DNA from: Bacteroidetes Order II. bacterium
GTDB lineage: Bacteria; Bacteroidota; Rhodothermia; Rhodothermales; UBA2364
Direction: 5' to 3'
DNA: 64,000 nucleotides
NCBI GenBank assembly: GCA_016788705.1
Contig: JAEUSQ010000015.1
Span: 115,133 to 179,132, forward strand
Made by a program: the position numbers and the translations under genes. The notes beneath the pieces are model-generated. The model was not told the DNA's origin and made no database searches. It saw only the letters and a program-made list of their open reading frames with translations. Positions 1 through 8,735 of the stretch are shown here, in pieces (within the stretch, counting starts at the first letter, position 1; every line of letters starts with the position of its first letter).

Positions 1-568
1 CCGGAGCGAATGCCGAATGCCAACGCAACAAAGGCCCCCAAAATGCGACATCAAACGCCCAAACATCCCTTACAAAGACTACCGCATGTTGTGTTCCGGT
101 AAACACATAATCAATGGGTCCCATAGCAACTTGGGCATCTGCTGAAACAAAAACATCTGGACGATAATCTTGAAACAAAGGCACAAACAACCGAACGGGC
201 AGATCAACTTCTGCTGGTACCATAGATTGGTACAAACCAGCCGAAGTATCAAACTGCAATACTGGTTTTTGAATGCCCGATTCATGTGCGAATCGGCTCA
301 GAACGCGGGCACCATTGCCACACATCAACCCTAAAGAGCCATCGGCATTAAAGTAGCGCATCCGAAAGTCTAAGTCTGGCTCGGTATCTTCATCCGTCAA
401 ACACAAGGCCAGCAAGCCATCTGCACCAATTCCGAGTCGCCGATGGCAAAGGCGAGCAGCCATTTCAGACAATTGCGCCTCATCAAAGTGATAAAAACGA
501 TTATCAATCACCACAAAGTCATTGCCTGCCCCGTGCATTTTCGTAAATTCAAGTACCAAACGTCTCAT
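1..568 (-). CDS. dapF: Diaminopimelate epimerase, C-terminal part beyond the window
   Basis: Converts LL- to meso-diaminopimelate in lysine and peptidoglycan synthesis, in the cytoplasm. The reverse strand reads open from an ATG at 568 to the left edge, 189 codons without a stop. Family landmarks are clear: KMHGAGNDFVVID at residues 10-22, GIGADG near 46-51, and MRYFNADGS followed by MCGNGAR, whose Cys83 is the first of the two catalytic cysteines. The second cysteine would lie outside the window. It diverges from the PhoH-like gene; the two starts are about 80 bp apart. dapD of the same pathway lies about 30 kb away. The visible sequence shows nothing unusual. Confidence 0.93.
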   Translation of the reverse strand, partial: MRRLVLEFTKMHGAGNDFVVIDNRFYHFDEAQLSEMAARLCHRRLGIGADGLLALCLTDEDTEPDLDFRMRYFNADGSLGLMCGNGARVLSRFAHESGIQKPVLQFDTSAGLYQSMVPAEVDLPVRLFVPLFQDYRPDVFVSADAQVAMGPIDYVFTGTQHAVVFVRDVWAFDVAFWGPLLRWHSAFAP

Positions 569-649
569 AAACCTGCTTTGGAGTACGTTAAGAAAAAGGA
601 TCTTCCTTTATATATTTTCCAATTTACGCTTTTAAGAACCCCACACCCG

Positions 650-1612
650 TTGATCGAAAAAAAATTAACACTAAGCAAAGTAGAACCGGTATTGCTTTTT
701 GGTCATAACGACCATCATCTCCGCAAAGTTGAATCGGCATACGAAAAAACGCGCATCACCGCACGAGGGAACGAGCTTTATCTGAAAGGTGAAGTCCAAG
801 ACCTTGCACAATTAGAACGCATCTTCGAGGAACTGAGCCTCATCGTCCATAAGAACGGCCATCTGACGGATAAAGATGTAGATACGGTCTTGGACTTGGC
901 CCGCCTCAATGGAGGTTCCAAATCCGGCGAAGTCCAAGATGCGGCCTTGCTGTTTACCCAAAATGGCGGCCTTATCCGCCCGAAGAATGAAGGCCAGCGA
1001 AAAATGGTACAAGCGGCACGAAGCCATGACATCGTTTTTGCAATTGGTCCGGCAGGAACAGGGAAAACCTATATTGCCGTAGCACTCGCCGTAGCGGCCC
1101 TTAAATCTCGTTTGGTGAAACGCATTGTGCTCGCCCGCCCTGCAGTAGAAGCTGGCGAAAGTTTAGGCTTTTTACCAGGCGATTTGCGGGATAAAATTGA
1201 TCCGTACCTTCGCCCATTGTACGATGCCTTAGAAGACATGCTACCACCGGATAAACTTCGAGGACTGATGGAGCAAAACCTAATTGAAATTGTCCCGCTT
1301 GCTTACATGCGCGGACGTACCCTAAACTCGGCATTTGTGATCTTAGACGAGGCCCAAAACGCCACCAATACACAAATGAAAATGTTCCTCACACGCCTCG
1401 GCGCCAATAGCCGTGCGATGGTGACAGGTGATATTACCCAGACCGATTTGCCCAAACGAAGCCAAAGTGGATTGATCCACGTACAGGAAATCTTAGAAGG
1501 AGTGGAGGGCATCTCTTTTGTCTATCTGAAAAAGTCGGATGTTGTGCGTCACCAGTTGGTTCAAGACATTATTGAAGCCTACGACCGCTTCGACACGGAT
1601 TTGGAGGGGTGA
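650..1612 (+). CDS. phoH: PhoH-like P-loop ATPase (YbeZ/PhoL type)
   Basis: Cytoplasmic ATPase of the PhoH family, usually tied to RNA metabolism or ribosome assembly (family knowledge). The protein has an N-terminal RITARGNELYLKG-type KH-like segment, a Walker A motif GPAGTGKT around residue 133 and a Walker B VILDEAQN around 229, followed by TGDITQTDLP, all diagnostic. The frame stays open upstream to 443, but that part is antisense to dapF and unlike the family. A TTG at 650 gives a 320-residue protein beginning LIEKKLTLSKVEP, which matches the usual N-terminus, so I chose it. No ATG is available between 568 and 650. The stop is followed within 2 bp by the next start, suggesting co-transcription. 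Confidence 0.88.
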   Translation: MIEKKLTLSKVEPVLLFGHNDHHLRKVESAYEKTRITARGNELYLKGEVQDLAQLERIFEELSLIVHKNGHLTDKDVDTVLDLARLNGGSKSGEVQDAALLFTQNGGLIRPKNEGQRKMVQAARSHDIVFAIGPAGTGKTYIAVALAVAALKSRLVKRIVLARPAVEAGESLGFLPGDLRDKIDPYLRPLYDALEDMLPPDKLRGLMEQNLIEIVPLAYMRGRTLNSAFVILDEAQNATNTQMKMFLTRLGANSRAMVTGDITQTDLPKRSQSGLIHVQEILEGVEGISFVYLKKSDVVRHQLVQDIIEAYDRFDTDLEG

Positions 1613-1613
1613 A

Positions 1614-2405
1614 ATGCTGTATGGCTTATTGGAGGTCTTTCGGCTGAATGAGGGCAAGTTCAATGTTGGTGCAGATAAAAAGTTGGTCCCACATACCGAG
1701 GGCCAACCCTTCCCGCCGGGAACTTTACACGTGGCCGCCAATGCCTTTGTCGTTAGGACACCCAACGACGTTGTCCTTTTTGATACAGGACTCGGCGAGG
1801 AAGCCGAAGGCCGCAACATTACTTTTCTAACCGACCAACTGACACACTTGGGCGTATCCCGTGAAGAGGTGTCTAAGGTTTTTTTGAGCCATTTTCATGC
1901 TGACCACATCGGTGGGGCAACGTATCAGGTTGGATTTGAACGACGCCCTACCTTCCCCAATGCCACGTATTTTGCTCAACAACAAGAAGCAACGGCCCTC
2001 TATACCGGAAGGTCGAACGATTTGCGGGCCACCACCATTGATGTACTCGAAGAACATGGTCAATTAATTTGGTTGGATGGCAATGGATGGATCGAAGACC
2101 TCATTGAGTATGAAGTGACAGGCGGCCATACCCCTTTCCACCAAATCGCCTGGCTCCACTATGATGGATTGTTGGTGCTATTTGGTGGTGACGTACTCCC
2201 ACAGCCTGCACAAGTAACCCGCCGTTTTTTGGCCAAATATGATTATCAGCCGGAGCAATCTGCCGAATGGCGACAAAAAATGGCGCGACGTGCTTATGAA
2301 AATGGTGCAATGATGCTGTTTTATCATTCCACCTCCTATCCTGCTGCTTTTTTACCCGTCTTCGACGAAAAAACAGGCTATAAATTGGAACCAATCACGC
2401 TTTAA
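1614..2405 (+). CDS. Metallo-beta-lactamase-fold hydrolase
   Basis: A 263-residue soluble hydrolase of the metallo-beta-lactamase superfamily. The zinc-binding signature HFHADHIGG lies near residue 93. A further metal-ligand candidate is the histidine of GGHTPFH near 170, followed by GGDVLP. The N-terminal VVLFDTGLG strand is typical of the quorum-quenching-lactonase-like and glyoxalase-II-like branches. The substrate cannot be told from sequence. The ATG at 1614 follows the PhoH stop by one base, so the two genes probably form one transcript. An upstream start at 1539 would overlap phoH and has no family support. Confidence 0.85.
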   Translation: MLYGLLEVFRLNEGKFNVGADKKLVPHTEGQPFPPGTLHVAANAFVVRTPNDVVLFDTGLGEEAEGRNITFLTDQLTHLGVSREEVSKVFLSHFHADHIGGATYQVGFERRPTFPNATYFAQQQEATALYTGRSNDLRATTIDVLEEHGQLIWLDGNGWIEDLIEYEVTGGHTPFHQIAWLHYDGLLVLFGGDVLPQPAQVTRRFLAKYDYQPEQSAEWRQKMARRAYENGAMMLFYHSTSYPAAFLPVFDEKTGYKLEPITL

Positions 2406-2489
2406 TAAGGGTCTTTTTACAAATTCTTGACCAAAATCACTTGACCAAACAAAAAAAACACTGTATCTTTTCCTTCCTGAATCAAAAAA

Positions 2490-2562
2490 GATCCCGTAGC
2501 TCAGCTGGTAGAGCAACTGCCTTTTAAGCCGTGGGTCACAGGTTCGAATCCTGTCGGGATCA
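2490..2562 (+). tRNA. tRNA-Lys (anticodon TTT)
   Basis: A 73-base cloverleaf. The acceptor stem GATCCCG/CGGGATC is perfect, the D-arm is GCTCAGCTGGTAGAGC and the T-arm ACAGGTTCGAATCCTGT. The anticodon loop CTTTTAA gives TTT. CCA is not encoded. One oddity: the anticodon stem ACTGC/GCCGT has a T-C mismatch at 29:41. It lies 8 bp before a tRNA-Leu gene. Confidence 0.95.
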
Positions 2563-2570
2563 CAACGCAA

Positions 2571-2654
2571 GCCCAGGTGGTGAAATTGGTAGACACGCCA
2601 TCTTGAGGGGGTGGTGCTCGAAAGGGCATGCTGGTTCGAGTCCAGTCCTGGGCA
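2571..2654 (+). tRNA. tRNA-Leu (anticodon GAG)
   Basis: An 84-base class II tRNA. The acceptor stem GCCCAGG/CCTGGGC is perfect. The anticodon stem CCATC/GGTGG surrounds the loop TTGAGGG (GAG). There is a long variable arm TGCTCGAAAGGGCA and a T-arm CTGGTTCGAGTCCAG. CCA is not encoded. It is probably co-transcribed with the preceding tRNA-Lys. Confidence 0.95.
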
Positions 2655-2805
2655 CACCACATACAATCTGAAGCCGCAGCATGTCGTTGTGGCTTTTTGT
2701 TTATATTTGAATTCCATCTCTCCTTTTGCAACATTTTTGATCTATTCGGCGTTTTCCAAAAGCCGCCTTCTCTGATTTGCCTACTTGCTTTTCCAGCCTT
2801 TATCT

Positions 2806-3948
2806 ATGCCATTACGGTCCTGTCTTTTTCGCTTGACTTATTTGCTACTATGGTGTCTGTGGCTTCCAAGCATCTTGTTTGCGCAAAACATCCTAAAGCC
2901 CCCGTTTGAAACCCTTAAGCGAGACATGGGCGAAACCACCGAGCAAGCATCTGGTATTCAAGTCGTATTTTCCTCGGATCATAGTTTTCCGGAGCAACAC
3001 CCCATAAGGGGGTATCGCAGCAGATGGCACTGCTCGGATTTACGTCAAAGTAAAACCTCCAGACAGTTTATTGACGCAACTAAACTTGGTTCAGCTTCAC
3101 GCCTTTAGCATCCTTCCTAAATTGGAGACATACTTTTTCGGAAATGAAGGAACCTTTTTCAATCCATTATCATTAGAAAAACTCGATGATAACCGATCTT
3201 ACCAGGGGCCTCCGCTTGATTATACCTCTTCTGTACTTGCCGATTCTACGGGTACTTATTGGTTTATGTATCAAGCACCGAATAACTTTGTATCATATCA
3301 AAAAGACAAACAAAGTGGTGTCAGAACTGTATATATCCGGGTGGTGCTGGAGTTAAAAAATGGCAAAAAGATTGCTCTTCGTAAACCTTTAGAGGTTGTA
3401 CATCCACCCCTCATCTTGGTACACGGTTTTGGTTCAGATGCCCATACGTGGGACCATTTTACCACAGATGGAAAAACGCTATGGAAAGAAGACCCCCGAT
3501 TTTTGATAAAACGCGCCATCAACCTTAAAATGCCCTTTGGTAGTTTTGATGAGAACGCTACCTATCATGGAGACTACGCTCCTAAACCGTATCAAAGCCT
3601 TCATCCACACCCGTGTAGGATTTAAGATCGGGATTTGGTGATTAATCTAAAGAGCCAACTGGGAGGTTTATCGGAACCACAGGCAAGGGTTTTCCGTGGC
3701 GCGCTACATTGGGGCGGATCCGCTTTAGCTGTCACGAAAAACCCCAATATTTCTCGCCACATTAACTTCCTGCTGAATCAGCAGCCGTATTCTATTTACT
3801 TTGCCCCGATATTGCCCGCGTACCACAAAACAAAATATCATAGAGATATCAGTAACGGCCTTGCTACCACAAAGTGAGCGGTTCACATGCCAAGGGCGTT
3901 ATGCCATTGAAACATACCCCTATTGTGCAACTTCTGCAAGATTTTTGA
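2806..3948 (+). pseudogene. Decayed exported alpha/beta-hydrolase (lipase-like)
   Basis: Remains of a secreted alpha/beta-hydrolase. The ATG at 2806 begins a good signal peptide (MPLRSCLFRLTYLLLW..., ending ILFAQN). The reading then shifts frame near 3000-3070, where a second frame carries VVHPPLILVHGFGSDAHTW, the oxyanion-hole region of lipase-like enzymes. That frame stops at 3625. C-terminal pieces follow in more than one frame: DLVINLKSQLGGL near 3632 and SGSHAKGVMPLKH ending at 3948. No GxSxG nucleophile elbow is visible, so a central segment appears deleted. Several frameshifts plus a deletion make this a true pseudogene rather than one sequencing error. Confidence 0.75.
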
Positions 3949-4023
3949 AATTTCAACCAATCTACTTGCCATGACGGAGCCGTTGTAAATTATTGCTTTC
4001 CTAATCCACCTCATACACAGATC

Positions 4024-4722
4024 ATGCGCCTAATTTCCCTTGTCCCTGCTGCTACGGATTGGTTGATTACCTTGGGGGCTATTTCACATATAGTAGGATG
4101 CTCCTCAGACCATACCCAACCCGAAGTCTCGTGGCTTCCCCTTGTTGGCCCGCTCCCAAAACAACTCTTAGTCCTACAACCGGACGTTGTGATTGCTCCT
4201 TACGAGATCGTAGGAGTTCCCGTTTTGGTCTTTGCGCCAAAGACAATGAAACAGATATTGGATCATGTACTCAAGTTAGGGAAAGTTTCTGGCCAATTGC
4301 CCCAAGCGCTTCAATGGATAGTAAAATCGGAAGAACACCTTAGACACGCACAGTTACAAAGGGGCATCAATCCCAAAAGACCTTATCATGCGCCGAGCGT
4401 TGCTTTGGTCGAGTCATTTACCCCCTTGACCTATGCTTCCGGATGGATTCATGACCTCATAGAACATGCAGGGGGCGCTCCCTTCATACAAACAGACTCC
4501 CCTTCGCTTTTGCCCGACGTATTCTTAATCCCTATCAAAGAATCTGAAAACACTGGTTTTATAGCTTATAACAACTGGCTTTCTGGTCAATCCACTTTAG
4601 TGCAAGAAACACCCCCCAAAATTTTCTATGTCTCAGACCCACTTTATCGTCAGCCTGGTCCACAACTTTATCAGGCCATTCAGGATTTGATGGCAAAACT
4701 ATCCCCTCTCATCATTTCATAA
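4024..4722 (+). CDS. BtuF-like periplasmic-binding-protein-fold protein
   Basis: A 232-residue protein of the Peripla_BP_2 fold used by vitamin B12 and iron-siderophore ABC importers. The opening RLISLVPAATDWLITLGA and LQPDVVIAPYE are the typical family strands, and FTPLTYASGWIHDLIEHAGG matches the second lobe. It is shorter than usual and has no recognisable signal peptide or lipobox, so it may act in the cytoplasm or be a solitary cobalamin-binding homologue. No permease or ATPase gene is adjacent. Ligand identity is inference. Confidence 0.7.
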   Translation: MRLISLVPAATDWLITLGAISHIVGCSSDHTQPEVSWLPLVGPLPKQLLVLQPDVVIAPYEIVGVPVLVFAPKTMKQILDHVLKLGKVSGQLPQALQWIVKSEEHLRHAQLQRGINPKRPYHAPSVALVESFTPLTYASGWIHDLIEHAGGAPFIQTDSPSLLPDVFLIPIKESENTGFIAYNNWLSGQSTLVQETPPKIFYVSDPLYRQPGPQLYQAIQDLMAKLSPLIIS

Positions 4723-4796
4723 TCTCAATCTCAATCTTTTTTTGTATTTTGGGTTATCTCCCCTCCCTGCCTGCTCACCTTTTCACCCTTGCCTGT

Positions 4797-5771
4797 ATGA
4801 GCATTGAATTAATTTTATCGAATCTACTGAATGCCCCGGTTCTCTTTTTTTTCCTTGGCGTTCTGGCCATTTTGGTCAAGTCCGATTTGGACTTTCCGGC
4901 TCCTTTGCCAAAGTTGTTTTCGTTGTACCTACTACTAAGTATTGGCTTTAAAGGCGGCGTAGAACTGGCTCATAGTGGACTTTCTGTTCAGATTTTCAAG
5001 ACACTGGTAGCGGCGATGGCCGTCTCTGCGATCATCCCGATATATTCTTTTTTCATCTTACGCCAAAAAATGGATGTGCCCAATGCTGCCGGGATTGCAG
5101 CCGCGTATGGATCCGTTAGCGCCGTAACCTATATCGCCGCCACTTCTTTTCTGGCCCGATTAGACGTTCCTTTCAATGGTCATATGGTTGCTGCCATGGC
5201 CCTTATGGAGTCTCCCGCTATTCTGGCAGGAGTATTTTTATACCGAAAATTCCGTTCTAAAACCCAGCAAACACATGAAGAGTCTGTCACGGAACTGGTT
5301 CGAGAAGCCTTTTTCAACGGATCTGTTTTTTTATTGATCGGCAGTTTTCTAATCGGCTTTATCACGGGTGCAGAGGGTGAAGCCGCGCTTAAGCCCTTTA
5401 CGAATGATCTATTTAAAGGTGTTTTATGTTTATTTTTATTAGACATGGGGCTGGTAAGTGCACGAAGATTTGCACAACTTAAAAAACTAGGTCGTGTACC
5501 CATTCTTTTTGCCCTACTCATGCCCCTTCCCAATGCGATTCTTGGCATTATGGTTGCTTGGTTTAGTGGTATGAATGTAGGGGATGCCTTGCTGTTTGCA
5601 ACCCTGTGTGCCAGTGCCTCCTATATCGCCGTGCCTGCCGCCTTAAGACTATCGGTTCCAGAGGCCAATCCGGGTGTTTATGTCACAATGGCCCTTGCGG
5701 TCACCTTCCCTTTTAACATATTGGTGGGCCTTCCTATATATTTAGGACTCATCCGTTTACTTTGGCCTTAA
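4797..5771 (+). CDS. sbtA: Sodium-dependent bicarbonate transporter
   Basis: A 324-residue polytopic inner-membrane protein with about ten hydrophobic segments, matching the SbtA (formerly DUF897) family first defined in cyanobacteria: LAILVKSDLDFPAPLPK near the N-terminus, SIGFKGGVEL, and AAAYGSVSAVTYIAA in the middle. The central hydrophilic stretch RKFRSKTQQTHEES is the cytoplasmic loop between halves. I chose ATG 4797 (MSIELILSNLL); a TTG at 4749 would add 16 residues without family support. The gene for a PII-like regulator starts 12 bp after its stop, the conserved sbtA-sbtB arrangement. In a probable heterotroph it would supply HCO3- for carboxylases. Confidence 0.9.
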   Translation: MSIELILSNLLNAPVLFFFLGVLAILVKSDLDFPAPLPKLFSLYLLLSIGFKGGVELAHSGLSVQIFKTLVAAMAVSAIIPIYSFFILRQKMDVPNAAGIAAAYGSVSAVTYIAATSFLARLDVPFNGHMVAAMALMESPAILAGVFLYRKFRSKTQQTHEESVTELVREAFFNGSVFLLIGSFLIGFITGAEGEAALKPFTNDLFKGVLCLFLLDMGLVSARRFAQLKKLGRVPILFALLMPLPNAILGIMVAWFSGMNVGDALLFATLCASASYIAVPAALRLSVPEANPGVYVTMALAVTFPFNILVGLPIYLGLIRLLWP

Positions 5772-5783
5772 AATTTAGCCACT

Positions 5784-6077
5784 ATGAAACCGATCAAAAA
5801 AATTGAAATTATCACCCCTTCCATTAAATTGCCGGAACTCATGTCTATTCTGGATCAGAACGGCATTCGCGGCTATACGGTTATTCATGCCTCGGTGGGA
5901 AAAGGCACACGCGGCATGGCGTATGACGACGACTTGGTGGGTACATCGGGCAATGATTACCTATTCACGCTATGTACCGAAGAAGAAGTTAACCGCTTAA
6001 TTCCCATCATCAAACCCTTACTTGTGACCTATGGAGGAATATTTCTGATTTCTGACGTGGTGGTCGTTACACGTTGA
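5784..6077 (+). CDS. sbtB: PII-like regulator of SbtA
   Basis: A 97-residue ferredoxin-fold PII-like protein, expected to form trimers and bind adenine nucleotides while modulating SbtA (family knowledge). Visible are the beta-alpha-beta start KPIKKIEIITPSIKLPELM, the GIRGYTVIHASVGKGTRG segment leading into the T-loop, and the final strands GGIFLISDVVVVTR. It ends without the cysteine-containing C-terminal extension found in some SbtB proteins. It lies 12 bp downstream of sbtA on the same strand, so the pair is almost certainly co-transcribed. Confidence 0.87.
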   Translation: MKPIKKIEIITPSIKLPELMSILDQNGIRGYTVIHASVGKGTRGMAYDDDLVGTSGNDYLFTLCTEEEVNRLIPIIKPLLVTYGGIFLISDVVVVTR

Positions 6078-6645
6078 GGCTTAGGCATCTCCTAATCTAT
6101 GGCTTAAAACACCTTTTCGGGACGCCTGACTCCCAAGGTGCCTTTTCTCCTTTTTCAATTTTCCAAACACCAACCTTCACCGTAGTCTCGCTTCTTGGCA
6201 CACTGCCTATTTTAGCGTACCCAGATGAATATGGTAAAAACCCACCGTTCAACTTCAATAACGCTGTTCCTGCAACGATAAATTATGTCCTAACCCCGCC
6301 GAGATTTGGGTGATAGCGTTTCTCTGGATAGCCAATCTCCTCTCACACCTGTCCACAGACCACCCTACATCACCAATTCGACACCTTTTCTATACAACTA
6401 TTCTATACACCTTAATTAGAAACTTCATTGCATCATTTTCAAAAATTCTCGTTTATTCTACCGCTCATACATCTTAGATCACTATTAAGCATTTATTTTC
6501 ACATGAACACTTCATCAAATAACCTGTAAATCCAATCATAAATTATACCATTGCATTTAGCAATAAACATTTTACAGTACTAAACAGATAATAAAATTTG
6601 TACTTTGGATGATACAACACTTTATCACTCTTAAACTTAAACAAT
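6078..6645. other. Intergenic region, no gene seen
   Basis: About 570 bp between sbtB and the DUF3857 gene. The right half (6400-6640) is very AT-rich and ends in a promoter-like motif at 6597. A frame open from 6074 to 6313 lacks an ATG, overlaps the sbtB stop and resembles no known family. I see no hairpin terminator or RNA gene. Confidence 0.5.
6597..6607 (+). promoter_or_regulatory. Candidate promoter motif TTTGTACTTTG
   Basis: The 11-mer lies 38 bp before the ATG of the DUF3857 gene in an AT-rich leader. It is close to the Bacteroidota -7 element TAnnTTTG, one base shorter. The identical 11-mer precedes the class III aminotransferase at 30846, at a similar distance. No clear -33 element is seen. 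Confidence 0.35.
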
Positions 6646-8735
6646 ATGCGACTTTTTATTAGGTATCTCTCGCTTGCTTGCTTATTGAGCGGATTCTTGT
6701 ATGCCCAACCTGCCCCATGAAGTTTGGAGAAGTTTCATTAGAAACCTTAACCTCTCATCCGTTCGAGTCGGATAAAGAAGCAAAAGCGGTTATTCTGTGT
6801 GATTATGGGGTTGTAGAATATAACGAGCGAGGTTTGCACTATGACCGCCATATACGGATTAAGATTCTTTCGGAAACTGGATATCAATGGGCAACGGCAA
6901 ACCTATTTTACAGTAAGGGAGAAGACATTCTGAACATTGCAGGGTTCACCTATTCTCTGGGTGCAGATGGCAAGGTGGTTCGGACAAAATTAGAAGGAAA
7001 AGACATCTTCCGAACGAAAGTAACTAAAGACCAACAGCAACTTAAATTTACCCTTCCGGCTTTGGTTCCTGGTGCGGTCATCGAGTACCGTTATCGTCGA
7101 AGTTATGATTCCCCTCCTATTTTCTTGCCGTCATGGTACTTTCAAACCACGGAACCGACCGTTCATAACGAATTTCGCACCATCATTCCCCAATTTTTAG
7201 GCTACACCTATTTTAAGAGCGGGCTCATTCGTCCGTTTGATACTGAGGAACGCAAAGAAGGATTGGAAACAAACGGGAAAACCAATATCAATCGCTGGGT
7301 TATAACCAACGTACCCGCCCTCCGCGAGGAGCCTATCATGCCCGGTTCATTGAATGATCAAATGATGCGTATTGAATTTCAATTATCACAAATTGCAAGT
7401 GACTTCATAATCGAAAATTTTTTAACTACATGGCCTGCTGTGGCAAAACTACTAAACGAGGATCCCGCTTTCGGAAGGCAAATTGGCAAACACGAACTCA
7501 TTAATACGACAGCAAGAGACCTAACGCGCAATTTGATCGAACCCGAAGAGAAACTAGAAGCCATTTTTAAGTATGTACAGAGCCAACTTATTTGGAATGA
7601 GCAAACCCAGTATTACCCTAAACGCAACCTGAAAGAAGCCTTTCAAAGCAAAAATGTGGATTCGGCAGAGCAAGCCCTCATTTTGGTTTCGATGCTCCGG
7701 GCAGTAGGCATTGAATCTTTTCCAATCTTATCCCGCACCCGATCTGAAGGCCGCCCCATTACCCTTTATCCGATGATTCTTCAGTTCAATTACCTGATTA
7801 CCTATGCTAAGATTGGTCAAAAAGAATACCTGTTAGATGCCACAGAAAAAGACCACCCCATTGGCATGTTGCCCGTGAGGGCCTTGAATGAGGAAGGCTG
7901 GTTATTTGATCCGGCTGACCCCACTTGGATTGCCATTAAGAGCCGTGAACGCGCCAGCCAAGTGACATTGGCACAGGTTAGCATTTCAGAAGAAGGGGTG
8001 TTGTCGGGAAAATTAGATGTCAACGAAGCTGGATATGCCAGTATAACGGAACGAAGCCGCCTTTCAGAAGCGAAAGACGAAATACAATACCTTAGAAAAC
8101 ATCTTTTTGGCGGCGACGAATCTGTGGAAATAAATGACATTCAATTTGACAACAAAGACCAACCCGATCAACCACTCAGGTATAAAATTCAGTTCAAGAA
8201 ACCTGTCGGCACAACGGTTACATCAGATCGGATGTACGTACCAGCAAGCATGTTTGGCGGATGGAGCGAAAACCCATTTACGTCAGAGACAAGGCTGCTG
8301 CCTATAGACTTCATTTTTCCCCTCGAAGAACAACATATTGTACATTTCCACTTCCCACAGGGGTACGAATTAGAAGAAAGACCCAATAGCATCATCTTTA
8401 AACTTTCAAATGGAAGCGCTGAATTTCGTCGGATGGTTCAAAGCATGGACACCGTACTGACGATTCAAAGCAAATTAACCATCACAAAACCACAACTTCC
8501 GGCCACGATGTATTCGGAAATAAAAGCCATGTTTGATAAGATGGTCACTTTGCAGGCCGACCAAATGGTCTTTAAGAAAAAGAGCAACCCTGCCCCGAAC
8601 CAAGAAAAGGATCCTGCCCAGCCCCCCTCGGCTGTCACGCCCAAAATTGGTTCTGGAAACAGTATGCCCTCCAAACCAGGCCAGAAGACCCCCACCAACC
8701 CGAAAGGAAAAAAACAAGTCCCTTTTGTGCCATGA
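6646..8735 (+). CDS. Exported DUF3857/transglutaminase-like protein, frameshifted after signal peptide
   Basis: The ATG at 6646 opens a signal peptide, MRLFIRYLSLACLLSGFLYA then QPAP, which runs into TGA at 6718. The mature protein is in another frame, starting MKFGEVSLETL at 6717 and open to 8735. Adding one base to the CCCC run at 6713-6716 joins them into a 696-residue protein with the normal QPAP-MKFGEV junction. This is a one-base deletion or a sequencing error. The body has a DUF3857 domain (about residues 50-220), then a transglutaminase-like core (about 290-400), then a beta-rich C-terminal part. The core lacks the catalytic triad: NVDSAEQALIL replaces the usual Cys motif and QFNYLI the His. 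The tail is Pro/Lys-rich. The stop overlaps the next start (ATGA). Confidence 0.8.

Noticed and set aside
443..649. Upstream extension of the PhoH-like gene
   Set aside because: It is largely antisense to dapF, and homologues begin at about the LIEKKLTL segment.
6074..6313. A 79-codon open frame after sbtB
   Set aside because: It starts at TTG overlapping the sbtB stop, lacks a ribosome site and matches no family; it reads like non-coding sequence.
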